Assembly: GCF_000953655.1 (NCBI RefSeq)
Contig: NZ_LN681225.1
Coordinates: 1,949,001-2,013,000 of the forward strand
Reading direction: 5' to 3'
Origin: Legionella hackeliae
GTDB lineage: Bacteria > Pseudomonadota > Gammaproteobacteria > Legionellales > Legionellaceae
Length of the DNA stretch: 64,000 nt
Below the pieces are notes generated by a model. It made no database searches. It had not been told where the DNA came from and saw nothing but the letters and a program-made list of their open reading frames with translations. Below are positions 47,749-56,871 of this stretch, one piece after another; the stretch's first letter is position 1; each line of letters starts with the position of its first letter. Made by a program: the position numbers and the translations under genes.

Positions 47749-49404
47749 TTAACTTATTTTTCCCCAGGTATCTTTAAGACCTACCACACGATGAAAACTG
47801 GTCACTTTTTCTTTTTCAACCTGATTCACACAATAGTAACCTAAGCGCTCAAATTGAAAGACTTCATTGAGTCGCTGCGTTGCCAAAGAGGGTTCACAGA
47901 GGGCTTGTTTTATTTCTAAAGAGTCTTTGTTTAAAAATTGTAAAAAATCCTCTTCACGTGCAGGATTAGAATCAGTAAACAAGCGATCATATTGCATGAT
48001 TGTTACAGGGTGTGCTTCTTTACATGAAACCCAGTGAATAACTCCTTTTACCTTTCTATCCGTAGGATTTTTTCCTAAAGTATTTTCATCATAGGTACAA
48101 CGCAATTCAGTAACTTCACCGTCTGCATTACGCATCACCTCTGTGCAACGAATCACATAAGCATGTCTTAGACGAACTTCAGCTCCTGGTGCCAACCGAA
48201 AATAATCTTTCGGTGGATTTTCCATAAAATCACTGCGTTCAATATAAATTTCACGACTAAATGGTAAAATACGCGTGGGCGATTCTGGATCCTGAGGATT
48301 AAATTTACCCTCTAAGTGTTCAATGTGTTCCGTCGGATAGTTTTCAATGACAACTTTTAATGGTTCAAGTACACAAAGTGCTCGTTTTGCTGTCTTATTT
48401 AATTCATTACGTACGCATTCTTCAAGAATTGACATATCAATAACAGAATCACTGCGAGAAATTCCTATGATTTCACAAAACTGCTTAATTGCCGCTGATG
48501 GGTAACCGCGTTTACGCATACCACGTAAGGTAGGTAGTCTGGGATCATCCCAACCAGAAACAATGTTTTTCTCAACCAAATCTCTTAATTTTCGTTTTGA
48601 AGTCACCGTATGTGACAAATTCAGACGAGCAAATTCAGTTTGTACAGGTTTTGCAGGCACTGGCAAGTTATCAATAAACCAATCATACAAAGGACGGTGA
48701 TCCTGGAACTCCAAAGTACATAAAGAGTGTGTTACTTTTTCTAAGGCGTCAGAGATAGGATGTGCATAATCGTACATGGGATAAATGCACCACTGATCAC
48801 CTGTACGTTGATGTGAGGCATGTCGAATACGATAAAGAACTGGGTCTCGCATATTCACATTACCTGACTGCATATCAATTTTTGCGCGAAGAACATGTTC
48901 TCCATCGGCAAATTTTCCTGCTTTCATTTGCTCAAATAGTTGCAAATTTTCTTCGATTGAGCGATTGCGATAAGGACTTTCGCGACCAGGCTCTAGAAGT
49001 GTTCCCCGATGCGCACGAATCTCTTCTATGCTTAAACTATCGACATAAGCTTTGCCATGCTTAATTAAATAAACAGCATAATCATAAAGCTCTTGATAAT
49101 AATCAGACGAATGCGTCAACGCATTCCAGTCAAAACCAAGCCATTTAACATCATCAATAATAGCATCAACGAATTCCTGCTCTTCTTTGATAGGGTTCGT
49201 ATCATCAAAACGCAGATTACATTTACCCTTAAATTCTTCTGCCAAGCCAAAATTAAGACAGATTGATTTAGCATGTCCGATGTGCAAATAACCATTGGGT
49301 TCTGGGGGAAAACGGGTAATAACCTCTTGATGTTTACCGCTTGCTAATTCTTCAGTGATTAATTGTCTGATGAAATGGGTTCTTTTTTCACTAACGTCTG
49401 TCAT
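47749..49404 (-). CDS. glnS: glutaminyl-tRNA synthetase
   Basis: 551 residues from the ATG at 49404. A TTG at 49416 would overlap trpA by 8 bp, but GTGAAG precedes the ATG and is the better site. PPEPNGYLHIGHAKS holds the HIGH motif and VTSKRKL is the KMSKS equivalent. FARLNLSHT and the C-terminal anticodon-binding beta-barrels match E. coli GlnRS (554 aa). It follows trpA within a few bases, so its expression is tied to the tryptophan genes. Confidence 0.96.
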   Translation of the reverse strand: MTDVSEKRTHFIRQLITEELASGKHQEVITRFPPEPNGYLHIGHAKSICLNFGLAEEFKGKCNLRFDDTNPIKEEQEFVDAIIDDVKWLGFDWNALTHSSDYYQELYDYAVYLIKHGKAYVDSLSIEEIRAHRGTLLEPGRESPYRNRSIEENLQLFEQMKAGKFADGEHVLRAKIDMQSGNVNMRDPVLYRIRHASHQRTGDQWCIYPMYDYAHPISDALEKVTHSLCTLEFQDHRPLYDWFIDNLPVPAKPVQTEFARLNLSHTVTSKRKLRDLVEKNIVSGWDDPRLPTLRGMRKRGYPSAAIKQFCEIIGISRSDSVIDMSILEECVRNELNKTAKRALCVLEPLKVVIENYPTEHIEHLEGKFNPQDPESPTRILPFSREIYIERSDFMENPPKDYFRLAPGAEVRLRHAYVIRCTEVMRNADGEVTELRCTYDENTLGKNPTDRKVKGVIHWVSCKEAHPVTIMQYDRLFTDSNPAREEDFLQFLNKDSLEIKQALCEPSLATQRLNEVFQFERLGYYCVNQVEKEKVTSFHRVVGLKDTWGKIS

Positions 49405-49408
49405 ATCT

Positions 49409-50218
49409 TCACTCAACTTTATCTATCATTTGCCGCATATCGCGGATTAAAGAGGCACCCGCAGCAGACGCGGAGAGACCTGCAACATAAGCTTCATAAA
49501 TTTTATTAATTAGTGCTGCTCCAACAATAACACCATCAGCAAACTCTGCAACTCTTGCCGCCATTGCGGGTGTTTTAATACCAAATCCTACCATAAGAGG
49601 TAAATCAGTTTGCGATTTTCGCTGTTGATATCGTTCTCTTACTTGTTGTAAGTCAAAATCATCAGATCCTGTCACTCCCTTCAATGACACATAATAAAGA
49701 TAGCCCTTACCGTAATTATTGATTAATTTCATGCGTTCGTCCGAAGTAGTCGGAGAACATAAATAAATACTGTATAGATTATTTGAGTCCCATATAGAAA
49801 CAATCGACTCACTTTCTTCAGGCGGTAAATCCACCAGGATTGTTCCATCGACCCCGACTGCCTTTGCTCTTTTGGCGAAGCGTTCGTAGCCATATTGTTC
49901 AATCGGGTTTACATAACCCATTAATACGATGGGAGTATGCTGATCTGTCTTGCGAAAGGTTTCAATAAGCGAAAACACATCATCACAACTGATTCGATAT
50001 TCCAAGGCTCGTTCCATTGCTGCCTGAATAACTGGACCCTCGGCCATTGGATCAGAAAAGGGAATGCCAATTTCTAAAATATTAGCACCAGCAGCAACCA
50101 GTTCATGCATTAAAGAAACGGTCATCTCCGGTTTAGGATCGCCGGCAGTAATGTATGGGCTCAGTACTTTTTTACCACTAGCTCGCAATTGTACCAATGT
50201 CTTATCAATTCGATTCAT
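49409..50218 (-). CDS. trpA: tryptophan synthase alpha chain
   Basis: 269 residues, TIM barrel that cleaves indole-3-glycerol phosphate to indole. EIGIPFSDPMAEGPVIQ contains the catalytic Glu and Asp pair (E49 and D60 in E. coli), and the phosphate-binding VGFGIKTP and DGVIVGAALIN are present. It partners with TrpB, encoded 87 bp upstream. Confidence 0.96.
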   Translation of the reverse strand: MNRIDKTLVQLRASGKKVLSPYITAGDPKPEMTVSLMHELVAAGANILEIGIPFSDPMAEGPVIQAAMERALEYRISCDDVFSLIETFRKTDQHTPIVLMGYVNPIEQYGYERFAKRAKAVGVDGTILVDLPPEESESIVSIWDSNNLYSIYLCSPTTSDERMKLINNYGKGYLYYVSLKGVTGSDDFDLQQVRERYQQRKSQTDLPLMVGFGIKTPAMAARVAEFADGVIVGAALINKIYEAYVAGLSASAAGASLIRDMRQMIDKVE

Positions 50219-50305
50219 AATTTACCTTATAACACAGTACCCTCGTATTCGCTGTCTCTTTAAAACTATAAAGACTCAAGCGGGCTTAAGCATTTAATAA
50301 ACTGA

Positions 50306-51505
50306 TTACAAAGATAACCCATCAATTTGTGCTACTGTGTGGATATCTTTATCTCCACGTCCCGATAAATTGACGATAATTCTTTGTGAAGGCAACATTT
50401 TTTTGGCAAGTTTCATGGCATAGGCAACAGCATGACTTGACTCTAATGCAGGAATTATACCTTCTATCTGAGTTAACATGCGAAATGCATTAAGTGCTTC
50501 ATCATCATTAATCGCCACATACTCAACACGTCCAGTGTCTTTTAGATAAGCATGTTCAGGCCCTACCCCAGGATAATCAAGACCTGCAGACACTGAATGC
50601 GTATCCTTGATTTGTCCTTGCTCATCACAGAGTAAATAAGTGCGATTTCCATGCAACACACCTGGCTTTCCAGCAATTAAAGAAGCTGCATGTTCACCTG
50701 TTTCAATGCCCTTTCCGCCGGCTTCTACTCCATAAATTGCTACAGTTTTGTCAGTTAAAAAAGCATGGAATAACCCAATCGCATTAGATCCTCCCCCTAC
50801 ACAAGCAACCAATGCATCGGGTAATTGAGCAGTGGCTTTAAGCATTTGTTCACGCGCTTCCTGACCAATAATTGCCTGAAAATCTCTCACCATTTGCGGA
50901 TAAGGATGAGGACCTGCAACTGTACCAATGATATAGAAAGTATTGTCTATGTTACTAACCCAGTCTCGCATTGCTTCATTTAAAGCATCTTTTAGTGTTT
51001 TAGAACCTGCAGTTACCGGAACAACTTTAGCACCTAATAATTTCATGCGATAAACATTTATGGCTTGTCTTTTTATATCTTCAGCCCCCATGTAGACCAC
51101 GCACTCCATATCGAGTTTGGCAGCTATCGTCGCCGAGGCAACACCGTGTTGACCTGCTCCTGTCTCAGCAATAATTCGTGTTTTTCCCATTCGCTTAGCA
51201 AGCAAACCCTGGCCAACGGTATTATTAATTTTATGAGCCCCGGTATGATTTAAATCTTCTCGTTTTAAATAAATCTGAGCTCCGCCAATCTTCGCACTCA
51301 AATGTTTAGCGTGATAAAGAGGTGATGGACGCCCTACATAGTCACGTAACTCAGCAGTTAACTCTGCTAAAAACTCAGGGTCTTGAGAATACTTCTGATA
51401 GGCTTCCTGTAATTGTTGTAACGCATGCATTAAGGTATCGGCTACAAACATGCCGCCATACTGGCCAAAATGGCCATGACTATCCGGGAGTTTAACTTTA
51501 TTCAT
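50306..51505 (-). CDS. trpB: tryptophan synthase beta chain
   Basis: 399 residues, PLP enzyme joining indole and serine. The PLP lysine is in [15 protein letters not shown]; the phosphate cup [15 protein letters not shown] and [13 protein letters not shown] follow. The N-terminus [15 protein letters not shown] is typical of TrpB1 enzymes that work with TrpA. The start overlaps the trpF stop by 8 bp, so the two are translationally coupled. Confidence 0.97.
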   Translation of the reverse strand: MNKVKLPDSHGHFGQYGGMFVADTLMHALQQLQEAYQKYSQDPEFLAELTAELRDYVGRPSPLYHAKHLSAKIGGAQIYLKREDLNHTGAHKINNTVGQGLLAKRMGKTRIIAETGAGQHGVASATIAAKLDMECVVYMGAEDIKRQAINVYRMKLLGAKVVPVTAGSKTLKDALNEAMRDWVSNIDNTFYIIGTVAGPHPYPQMVRDFQAIIGQEAREQMLKATAQLPDALVACVGGGSNAIGLFHAFLTDKTVAIYGVEAGGKGIETGEHAASLIAGKPGVLHGNRTYLLCDEQGQIKDTHSVSAGLDYPGVGPEHAYLKDTGRVEYVAINDDEALNAFRMLTQIEGIIPALESSHAVAYAMKLAKKMLPSQRIIVNLSGRGDKDIHTVAQIDGLSL

Positions 51506-52109
51506 ATTTACTACCCCATAATGCGCTAACGAATTGATTCATTTTGTCATAATCCTTGATACCAGGAGAGGATTCAATACCACTACAGACATCAACTGCA
51601 TACAATAAATGCTTTTTAGTTGCATTCACAACATTCTCTGCATTTAAGCCACCTGCCAAAATTAGCGGTGTCTTTATATCATCAGGAATAATACTCCAAT
51701 CAAACACTTTGCCTGTCCCACCATGAACACTTGACGGTGTATCCAGTAAAATAGCGGCGGCCTGAGAATGTTCTATACACATCGAAGTGATAAAATCTTT
51801 TGAAATAGCTTGTACTGCTTTGATGTAGGGCTTCTTAAACTGCGTACAAAATTCGGCGGATTCTTCACCATGAAACTGCAAATAGTCAATCGGTAGTTCT
51901 TTAATAATTTCATTAACCGATGCAACAGAAGGATTGACGACTACTGCAACTATATTCAGGAAAGCAGGTAGATTTTGTACGAGCTCTTTCGCCTGCTTTA
52001 CAGAAACACAGCGGGGACTTTTTGGATAGAAAATAAGACCAATGGCATCAACCCCCAAAGCAGCCGCGTACGCAATATCCTGCTCTCGAGTCATACCACA
52101 CATTTTCAT
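51498..52109 (-). CDS. trpF: phosphoribosylanthranilate isomerase
   Basis: 203 residues from the ATG at 52109, giving [11 protein letters not shown], the normal TrpF start, with GGAAAG about nine bases upstream. A TTG at 52130 directly follows the truA stop and would add seven residues. The catalytic Cys is in KMCGMT and the Asp in [13 protein letters not shown]. Step three of tryptophan synthesis from anthranilate. trpE, trpG, trpD and trpC are not in the window. Confidence 0.94.
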   Translation of the reverse strand: MKMCGMTREQDIAYAAALGVDAIGLIFYPKSPRCVSVKQAKELVQNLPAFLNIVAVVVNPSVASVNEIIKELPIDYLQFHGEESAEFCTQFKKPYIKAVQAISKDFITSMCIEHSQAAAILLDTPSSVHGGTGKVFDWSIIPDDIKTPLILAGGLNAENVVNATKKHLLYAVDVCSGIESSPGIKDYDKMNQFVSALWGSKYE

Positions 52110-52130
52110 CCGCAGTCGCTTTCCAATCAA

Positions 52131-52919
52131 TTAACGCTCCCATAAAAATAAAGGCCCCGGACTTGCCTGAATTACACCAAACTCTTTGGGGTAGGTAACA
52201 GCTACCAAATATAAACCATAAGGAGGGGCTGTTTCGGCACCCAAGCGTCTATCTTTCGCCTGTAATACTTCTTTTACCCAGGTTACTGGTTTTTTACCAG
52301 AACCTACAGCAATCAACACCCCCGCAATATTTCTTACCATGTGGTGAAGAAAAGCATTTGCCGTAATATCAATCATCACCAAATCGCCAGTACGCGTTAC
52401 CTGCAAATCATGCACATTACGCATGGGGGTATTAGACTGACATTCTATGGATCGAAATGAAGTATAGTCGTTTTCCCCCAACAAGCATTGACTTGCTTCT
52501 TGCATGGCATGATGATCGAGCTGGCGATATTGCCAGGTTACACTGCTACGCAAGAGCGCTGGTCGTATCGGAGAGTTGTAAATAATGTAACGATAACGTC
52601 GTGATGACGCTGAATACCGTGCATGAAAATTATCAGGCATCTCTCTTCCCCACCGGACACAGACATCTTTCGGTAGATAAGAATTAGCGCCATGAATCCA
52701 TGAACGAATAGTTCGTTGTTTCTCACAATCAAAATGAATAATCTGGTTTGTGGCATGCACACCTGTATCGGTCCTGCCAGCGCAGACGACACTGACTTCA
52801 CTGTCAGCGACCTTTGCTAAAGCAGCTTCCAAAACTTGCTGAACCGTATGCAGACCCGTTTGCGCTTGCCAGCCATGATACTGGCTACCATCGTATTCAA
52901 CCCCTAAGGCAATACGCAT
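52131..52919 (-). CDS. truA: tRNA pseudouridine(38-40) synthase
   Basis: 262 residues from the ATG at 52919, chosen because AGGAAA lies seven bases upstream; an ATG at 52925 is too close to that site. MRIALGVEYDGSQYHGWQ is the TruA signature and the catalytic aspartate is in CAGRTDTGVHATNQ. It modifies positions 38-40 of the anticodon arm. First gene of the apparent truA-trpF-trpB-trpA-glnS-cysS unit; truA next to trpF also occurs in other gammaproteobacteria. Confidence 0.95.
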   Translation of the reverse strand: MRIALGVEYDGSQYHGWQAQTGLHTVQQVLEAALAKVADSEVSVVCAGRTDTGVHATNQIIHFDCEKQRTIRSWIHGANSYLPKDVCVRWGREMPDNFHARYSASSRRYRYIIYNSPIRPALLRSSVTWQYRQLDHHAMQEASQCLLGENDYTSFRSIECQSNTPMRNVHDLQVTRTGDLVMIDITANAFLHHMVRNIAGVLIAVGSGKKPVTWVKEVLQAKDRRLGAETAPPYGLYLVAVTYPKEFGVIQASPGPLFLWER

Positions 52920-53017
52920 GAGCATTTCCTGCTAAAAACGGCCAATGTATAACACCAAACCAAGTTTGTCTAGGGTATTGATGCAACAAATATAAAGTAG
53001 TTATTGCTTGTTAATCA

Positions 53018-53046
53018 TTGCATTAATTAGTTTGCTATTTCATAAT
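53018..53046 (+). promoter_or_regulatory. likely folD promoter
   Basis: TTGCAT (53018-53023) and CATAAT (53041-53046) are spaced 17 bp, about 28 bp before the folD ATG, giving a short leader. Confidence 0.45.
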
Positions 53047-53073
53047 CCGTACAAACTTCTTACCCCTTGAAAT

Positions 53074-53934
53074 ATGACTGCAATTTTATTAGATGGCAAT
53101 CTGGTTTCCTCTAAATTAAAACAGGAAATAAAACTCGCTGTTGCTGATATGGTTAGTGAGGGGAAAAGTGCACCTGGTCTTGCCGTCATTCTTGTAGGAA
53201 ACGATGCAGCGTCCCAGATTTATGTGAATAACAAGCGAAAAGCCTGTTCGGAAATAGGTTTTAAATCTTATGCTTATGATTTACCTGCATCCACCACGGA
53301 AAAAGAATTATTAATCTTAATTGATAAATTAAATAATTCACCTGAAATTGATGGCATTTTAGTCCAACTTCCTTTACCTGAATCGATTGACCCCAATAAA
53401 GTTATCGAATGCATTAATCCCCACAAAGATATTGACGGTTTTCATCCCTACAATATGGGGCGTTTGACATTAAGAAATCCTTTATTAAGACCATGCACCC
53501 CGTATGGGATTATTAACCTATTGGACTATTATCAGATACCTATTGAAGGTAGACATACCGTTGTAATTGGTGCATCAAACATTGTGGGTCGTCCTATGGC
53601 AATGGAATTTCTTTTAGCCGCAGCAACCGTAACTATTTGCCATCGTTTTACTGAAGATCTTGAAAGACATGTTCGTAGTGCAGATATTTTGGTAGTAGCA
53701 ACAGGTATTCCCGATGTAATTGACATTGAGTGGTTAAACTTGAAGCAAGTGATAGTTGACGTAGGTATACATCGTTTACCTAGTGGAAAATTAAGAGGTG
53801 ATGTTGATTTTGAAAAGGCTAAGTTAAGAGTTGGCTGGATAACACCAGTCCCAGGAGGGGTCGGACCAATGACTATTACTGTCTTACTGCAGAATACACT
53901 ATTTGCAGCAAGACATTTAAGAGGCTGTAGTTAA
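53074..53934 (+). CDS. folD: bifunctional methylenetetrahydrofolate dehydrogenase/cyclohydrolase
   Basis: 286 residues, linking one-carbon units between methylene- and formyl-tetrahydrofolate. The catalytic lysine region is [14 protein letters not shown], the substrate motif [13 protein letters not shown], the NADP-binding loop [14 protein letters not shown], and the C-terminal [14 protein letters not shown]. The stop codon overlaps the stop of the small reverse-strand gene within a shared TTAA. Confidence 0.96.
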   Translation: MTAILLDGNLVSSKLKQEIKLAVADMVSEGKSAPGLAVILVGNDAASQIYVNNKRKACSEIGFKSYAYDLPASTTEKELLILIDKLNNSPEIDGILVQLPLPESIDPNKVIECINPHKDIDGFHPYNMGRLTLRNPLLRPCTPYGIINLLDYYQIPIEGRHTVVIGASNIVGRPMAMEFLLAAATVTICHRFTEDLERHVRSADILVVATGIPDVIDIEWLNLKQVIVDVGIHRLPSGKLRGDVDFEKAKLRVGWITPVPGGVGPMTITVLLQNTLFAARHLRGCS

Positions 53935-54137
53935 CGATCTAATTCATCCCAATCGAATTCACCGTCCAATTCGTCTTCTAACTCTTCTCTTAAACGTTTA
54001 CGCTCAAGTCTGTCTTCAAGCATTTTGCGTACTCGTTTTTTATGATCCAAGTTTTCAACTTTTTCTTCCTCATAGGAATAATCTGCAAAAGAATTGCTCT
54101 CTTCATATTCTCTAGGAAAGCCCATAATTGTCTCCAT
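53931..54137 (-). CDS. small highly charged conserved-type protein (PA3496-like)
   Basis: 68 residues: acidic ends flanking a basic core [22 protein letters not shown]. The core reminds me of the PA3496 family of small proteins found across gammaproteobacteria and annotated as putative envelope-integrity factors; the match is from memory. An AAGGA is close before the first ATG (54137), but GGAG before the second ATG (54125) is better spaced, so the start is unsure (68 or 64 residues). No signal peptide is visible. Predicted helical. Confidence 0.65.
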   Translation of the reverse strand: METIMGFPREYEESNSFADYSYEEEKVENLDHKKRVRKMLEDRLERKRLREELEDELDGEFDWDELDR

Positions 54138-54307
54138 TGGTCCTTAAAAAACACAATTTAAGTATAGTGCATATATTTGGAGATATTTTTAACTCACTTT
54201 TCTGTAATAAGAAATCAAATGATTAGCTGGACTCTAGTTCATTCCTATGTATTTCGCTTTTATACCTGCTATCAATGGTGTGCTTTAGGTGAAGAGGAAA
54301 TTCTAAT

Positions 54308-54336
54308 GGATACTGCGCATAAAGCGCAGTACGTAG
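54308..54336 (+). repeat. GGAT-hairpin palindromic repeat, copy 3
   Basis: GGAT, stem ACTGCGC/GCGCAGT, loop ATAAA, then ACGTAG. It forms the left border of the tandem array and is inverted relative to copy 4. Confidence 0.75.
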
Positions 54337-54364
54337 ACCATCAAATGGTGTGATCATCCTCAGA

Positions 54365-54511
54365 CTACTCCCTACTCCCTACTCCCTACTCCCTACTCCC
54401 TACTCCCTACTCCCTACTCCCTACTCCCTACTCCCTACTCCCTACTCCCTACTCCCTACTCCCTATTCCCTATTCCCTATTCCCTATTCCCTATTCCCTA
54501 TTCCCTATTCC
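54365..54511 (+). repeat. tandem array, 21 units of 7 bp
   Basis: Fourteen perfect CTACTCC units are followed by seven CTATTCC units, 147 bp in total, with no interruption. The single C-to-T change occurs once as a block boundary, which points to slippage or unequal exchange expanding each variant. Such arrays are prone to length change between strains. Confidence 0.97.
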
Positions 54512-54513
54512 TC

Positions 54514-54542
54514 CTACTTACCGCGCTTTATGCGCGGTATCC
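54514..54542 (-). repeat. GGAT-hairpin palindromic repeat, copy 4 (inverted)
   Basis: Read on the reverse strand: GGAT, stem ACCGCGC/GCGCGGT, loop ATAAA, then AAGTAG. It differs from copy 3 by one base pair in the stem with both sides changed (T-A to C-G) and one base in the tail. Confidence 0.75.
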
Positions 54543-54669
54543 ATACTTTTAAAGTTAAAAATGCATTGAACCTTTCCATCTATGCGAAATGAACAATTAA
54601 AACTGGATAATTTTGATTGGATTACTTTATAGGAATGTTATACTTTCCCTTTTTTAATCAAGTCCTCTT

Positions 54670-55506
54670 ATGCTTAGCTACCAACACGGATACCATGCCG
54701 GTAATTTTGCTGATGTTGTGAAACACGTCACGCTTTCTCGCATTCTTACTTACTTAGTGAAGAAAGAAAAACCGCTGTTTTATCTTGAAACCCATTCAGG
54801 TAAAGGACTTTATGATTTAAAGGATTCACAGGCTATAAAGACTGGAGAATCGCTTCAAGGCATCCAATTGCTTTGTCAACATAAAAATCAATTATCCCCT
54901 TTATTCTCACCCTACCTAAAATGTATCAACTCGATAAACACTACAGCAGGGCTTCGTTTCTACCCAGGCTCTCCTGCGATTGCTATTGAGCTTTTAAGAC
55001 CTCAGGATCGTTTATATTGCTGTGAATTACATCCAAGAGAATTTGAACATCTTAAAACACTACTGCATCCAGAAAAGCGTGTTTTTTTCAGCCATAGTGA
55101 TGGTATCGCGTCTTTAACTTCTTTATTACCTCCTCCCGAACGTCGAGGCATTATTTTTATCGATCCTTCTTATGAAATTAAAGATGAGTACAAAACTATT
55201 CCCAAGGCAATTAATTTAGCTTATCAACGGTTTTCAACCGGGACTTTTTGCCTATGGTATCCTTTAGTTGATAATTGGTTACATCAGCAGCTTTTAAGGG
55301 GTATGGAAAGTATTGGTGCAAAAAGTACCCTACGACTTGAATTTATTCACAGGGCAGAAGATGGGGCAGGGATGACAGGATGTGGATTATGGATTATCAA
55401 TCCCCACTACACACTTGAAGAAGAAATGAAAACTATTCTTGAACAATTGAAGTCATTGTTTAACCCTGGCATTTCATCGTTTCTTGTTGATAGAAGAGAA
55501 ATCTAA
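54670..55506 (+). CDS. rlmJ: 23S rRNA (adenine(2030)-N6)-methyltransferase
   Basis: 278 residues. MLSYQHGYHAGNFADVVKHV is the RlmJ N-terminus; the SAM site includes ETHSGKG, and the catalytic motif IV reads IDPSYEIK. It methylates A2030 of 23S rRNA; loss in E. coli has little effect on growth, though the enzyme is also named for DNA utilisation (YhiR/ComJ). Monocistronic by context. Confidence 0.93.
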   Translation: MLSYQHGYHAGNFADVVKHVTLSRILTYLVKKEKPLFYLETHSGKGLYDLKDSQAIKTGESLQGIQLLCQHKNQLSPLFSPYLKCINSINTTAGLRFYPGSPAIAIELLRPQDRLYCCELHPREFEHLKTLLHPEKRVFFSHSDGIASLTSLLPPPERRGIIFIDPSYEIKDEYKTIPKAINLAYQRFSTGTFCLWYPLVDNWLHQQLLRGMESIGAKSTLRLEFIHRAEDGAGMTGCGLWIINPHYTLEEEMKTILEQLKSLFNPGISSFLVDRREI

Positions 55507-55566
55507 TTTTTTGATAGCCGTAAATTTTTGTAACAAATAGCTCAAAAAAAATATTTTTAAATGTTA

Positions 55567-55575
55567 CTTAATCTT
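55567..55575 (+). promoter_or_regulatory. possible PmrA-box-like site
   Basis: CTTAATCTT matches eight of nine bases of the cTTAATatT element described upstream of PmrA-controlled effector genes in L. pneumophila, about 60 bp before the 402-aa gene. Such a short match is frequent by chance in AT-rich DNA, so the call is weak. Confidence 0.25.
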
Positions 55576-55633
55576 TCATTAACCTCTCAAGAATAGGATT
55601 AGAACAATTTTTATTCGACAAGGTTTTATTATA

Positions 55634-56842
55634 ATGAAATATGACGGCTCACTAACCTTTCTTGCGTCGCAACTAATCACAGAGAATGATAATGATCAAG
55701 TATTAACGCATGAAATCCCACAAATCACTGACTACAATAAGACAGAATTACTAAAACGTCTTCGCGTTTCAAAATTTAACTCAGCCAATTCAATGGATAC
55801 ACGTTGCACAGAATTAAGGAAAATTAGTGCTCAAATCAATTCTAATTCAGTGTCGTCTGTCTATTACCCGTATTGCGGGGCAGATGTCACTCATGTTTTC
55901 TTGCTATTCCCCTCTTGCACGACGGCAGTAGGATTTGGAAGAGATGAGTTCGGTGAAGTTGAAAATCTAAATTACTACAATGAAAACGATGATTTTATCT
56001 TAGCTCCAACAGGCCACTCTGGTGGTTTTGATTCTCATCAATATCATGAAGAGCAAGGGAGCAAATATCCTGACAATCAATATAAGGTTTGCCCCGATAT
56101 TCTCTTACGAATTACTCAGACTTTGGGAGGAGAAGTTTTAAGTGTAGAGCGCAAACAACTGGGTGACACAGTAGAAGATAGTGTTCATGAGATTAAATTC
56201 TTACTCGACAACATTGAACGCAGTTTTATTTATGCCCAATATGAAATTAATTTTGCATTGATACTTCCCAGTAACAGTTCGCCAATAAGAGATTTCTTGG
56301 TTTCTCAAAATCCCGATGCTTTATTGCTTAAAGCAATTCCTGATGTTTTATTAGAGTATCCCGATGGTCTGGCAGTGACCAAGGCCTCCGTAACACAAGA
56401 ATCACAAATCGTTTTATCCGATGCAAGAACGTATAATTGGCAAAAACGTTCTACTGAAAAACCACAACCACAGCCTGTTTTTTCAAATTCTGCTAAATTG
56501 CAATCCATCTCGCTCTATTTTACTTTTGGGTATGGAAGCGTTTTATTTATAGGCAATGGCGCCCAGTTAAAAGGCCATTCTAAAAACGAGACTGAAGTGC
56601 TGCCCGACGATCTACCCTGTCAGATTCCAACCTGTTCAACTCAAGATAACTTGGTAGAAGAACTTAAAGAAAATAAACCTGTACTCCCGCCAACGACCAA
56701 GTCGGAATTACCATTAACCAACACAATGTCGAATAGAGATGCGTTTTTTTCGCCTCTAAAATTTTGGCGTGAAAAATTTAAACGAAGTAAAAGCATTCCT
56801 AAAGTCATTCCCTCCTCAGAAGGAAGTTCCTATAATCCGTAA
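55634..56842 (+). CDS. unrecognised 402-aa protein
   Basis: No signal peptide at the start, one weakly hydrophobic stretch near 294-305 (SISLYFTFGYGS). A block YYPYCGADVTHVFLLFP (about 77-93) then AVGFGRDEFGEVENLNYY looks like a fold shared with orphan proteins having YYPF-G-D/LFP motifs, but I cannot name the family. The last 100 residues are P-, E-, S- and K-rich and probably disordered, ending RSKSIPKVIPSSEGSSYNP. The gene has weak ribosome binding (AAGG far from ATG). A PmrA-box-like sequence lies about 60 bp upstream. A secreted effector is one possibility, not shown. Confidence 0.65.
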   Translation: MKYDGSLTFLASQLITENDNDQVLTHEIPQITDYNKTELLKRLRVSKFNSANSMDTRCTELRKISAQINSNSVSSVYYPYCGADVTHVFLLFPSCTTAVGFGRDEFGEVENLNYYNENDDFILAPTGHSGGFDSHQYHEEQGSKYPDNQYKVCPDILLRITQTLGGEVLSVERKQLGDTVEDSVHEIKFLLDNIERSFIYAQYEINFALILPSNSSPIRDFLVSQNPDALLLKAIPDVLLEYPDGLAVTKASVTQESQIVLSDARTYNWQKRSTEKPQPQPVFSNSAKLQSISLYFTFGYGSVLFIGNGAQLKGHSKNETEVLPDDLPCQIPTCSTQDNLVEELKENKPVLPPTTKSELPLTNTMSNRDAFFSPLKFWREKFKRSKSIPKVIPSSEGSSYNP

Positions 56843-56871
56843 AAGATTTCTAAGTCGTACAAGGAGTTAAA

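Larger units (their letters stand above)
54138..54669. other. 532-bp intergenic repeat island
   Basis: Between the small charged gene and rlmJ. It holds two inverted GGAT-hairpin repeats (54308-54336 and 54514-54542) bracketing a 21-unit, 7-bp tandem array (54365-54511). The rest is AT-rich with likely promoters for both flanking genes. The open frame across the array encodes only PTPYSLL-type repeats and is not accepted. Confidence 0.8.

Noticed and set aside
54365-54511. Possible CRISPR array
   Set aside because: Units are 7 bp and contiguous with no spacers, and no cas genes are near.
54350-54592. Open frame of 80 codons across the tandem array (PTPYSLL repeats)
   Set aside because: The frame is a by-product of a 7-bp repeat with no stop in this phase (21 bp = 7 codons). 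No ribosome binding site is present.
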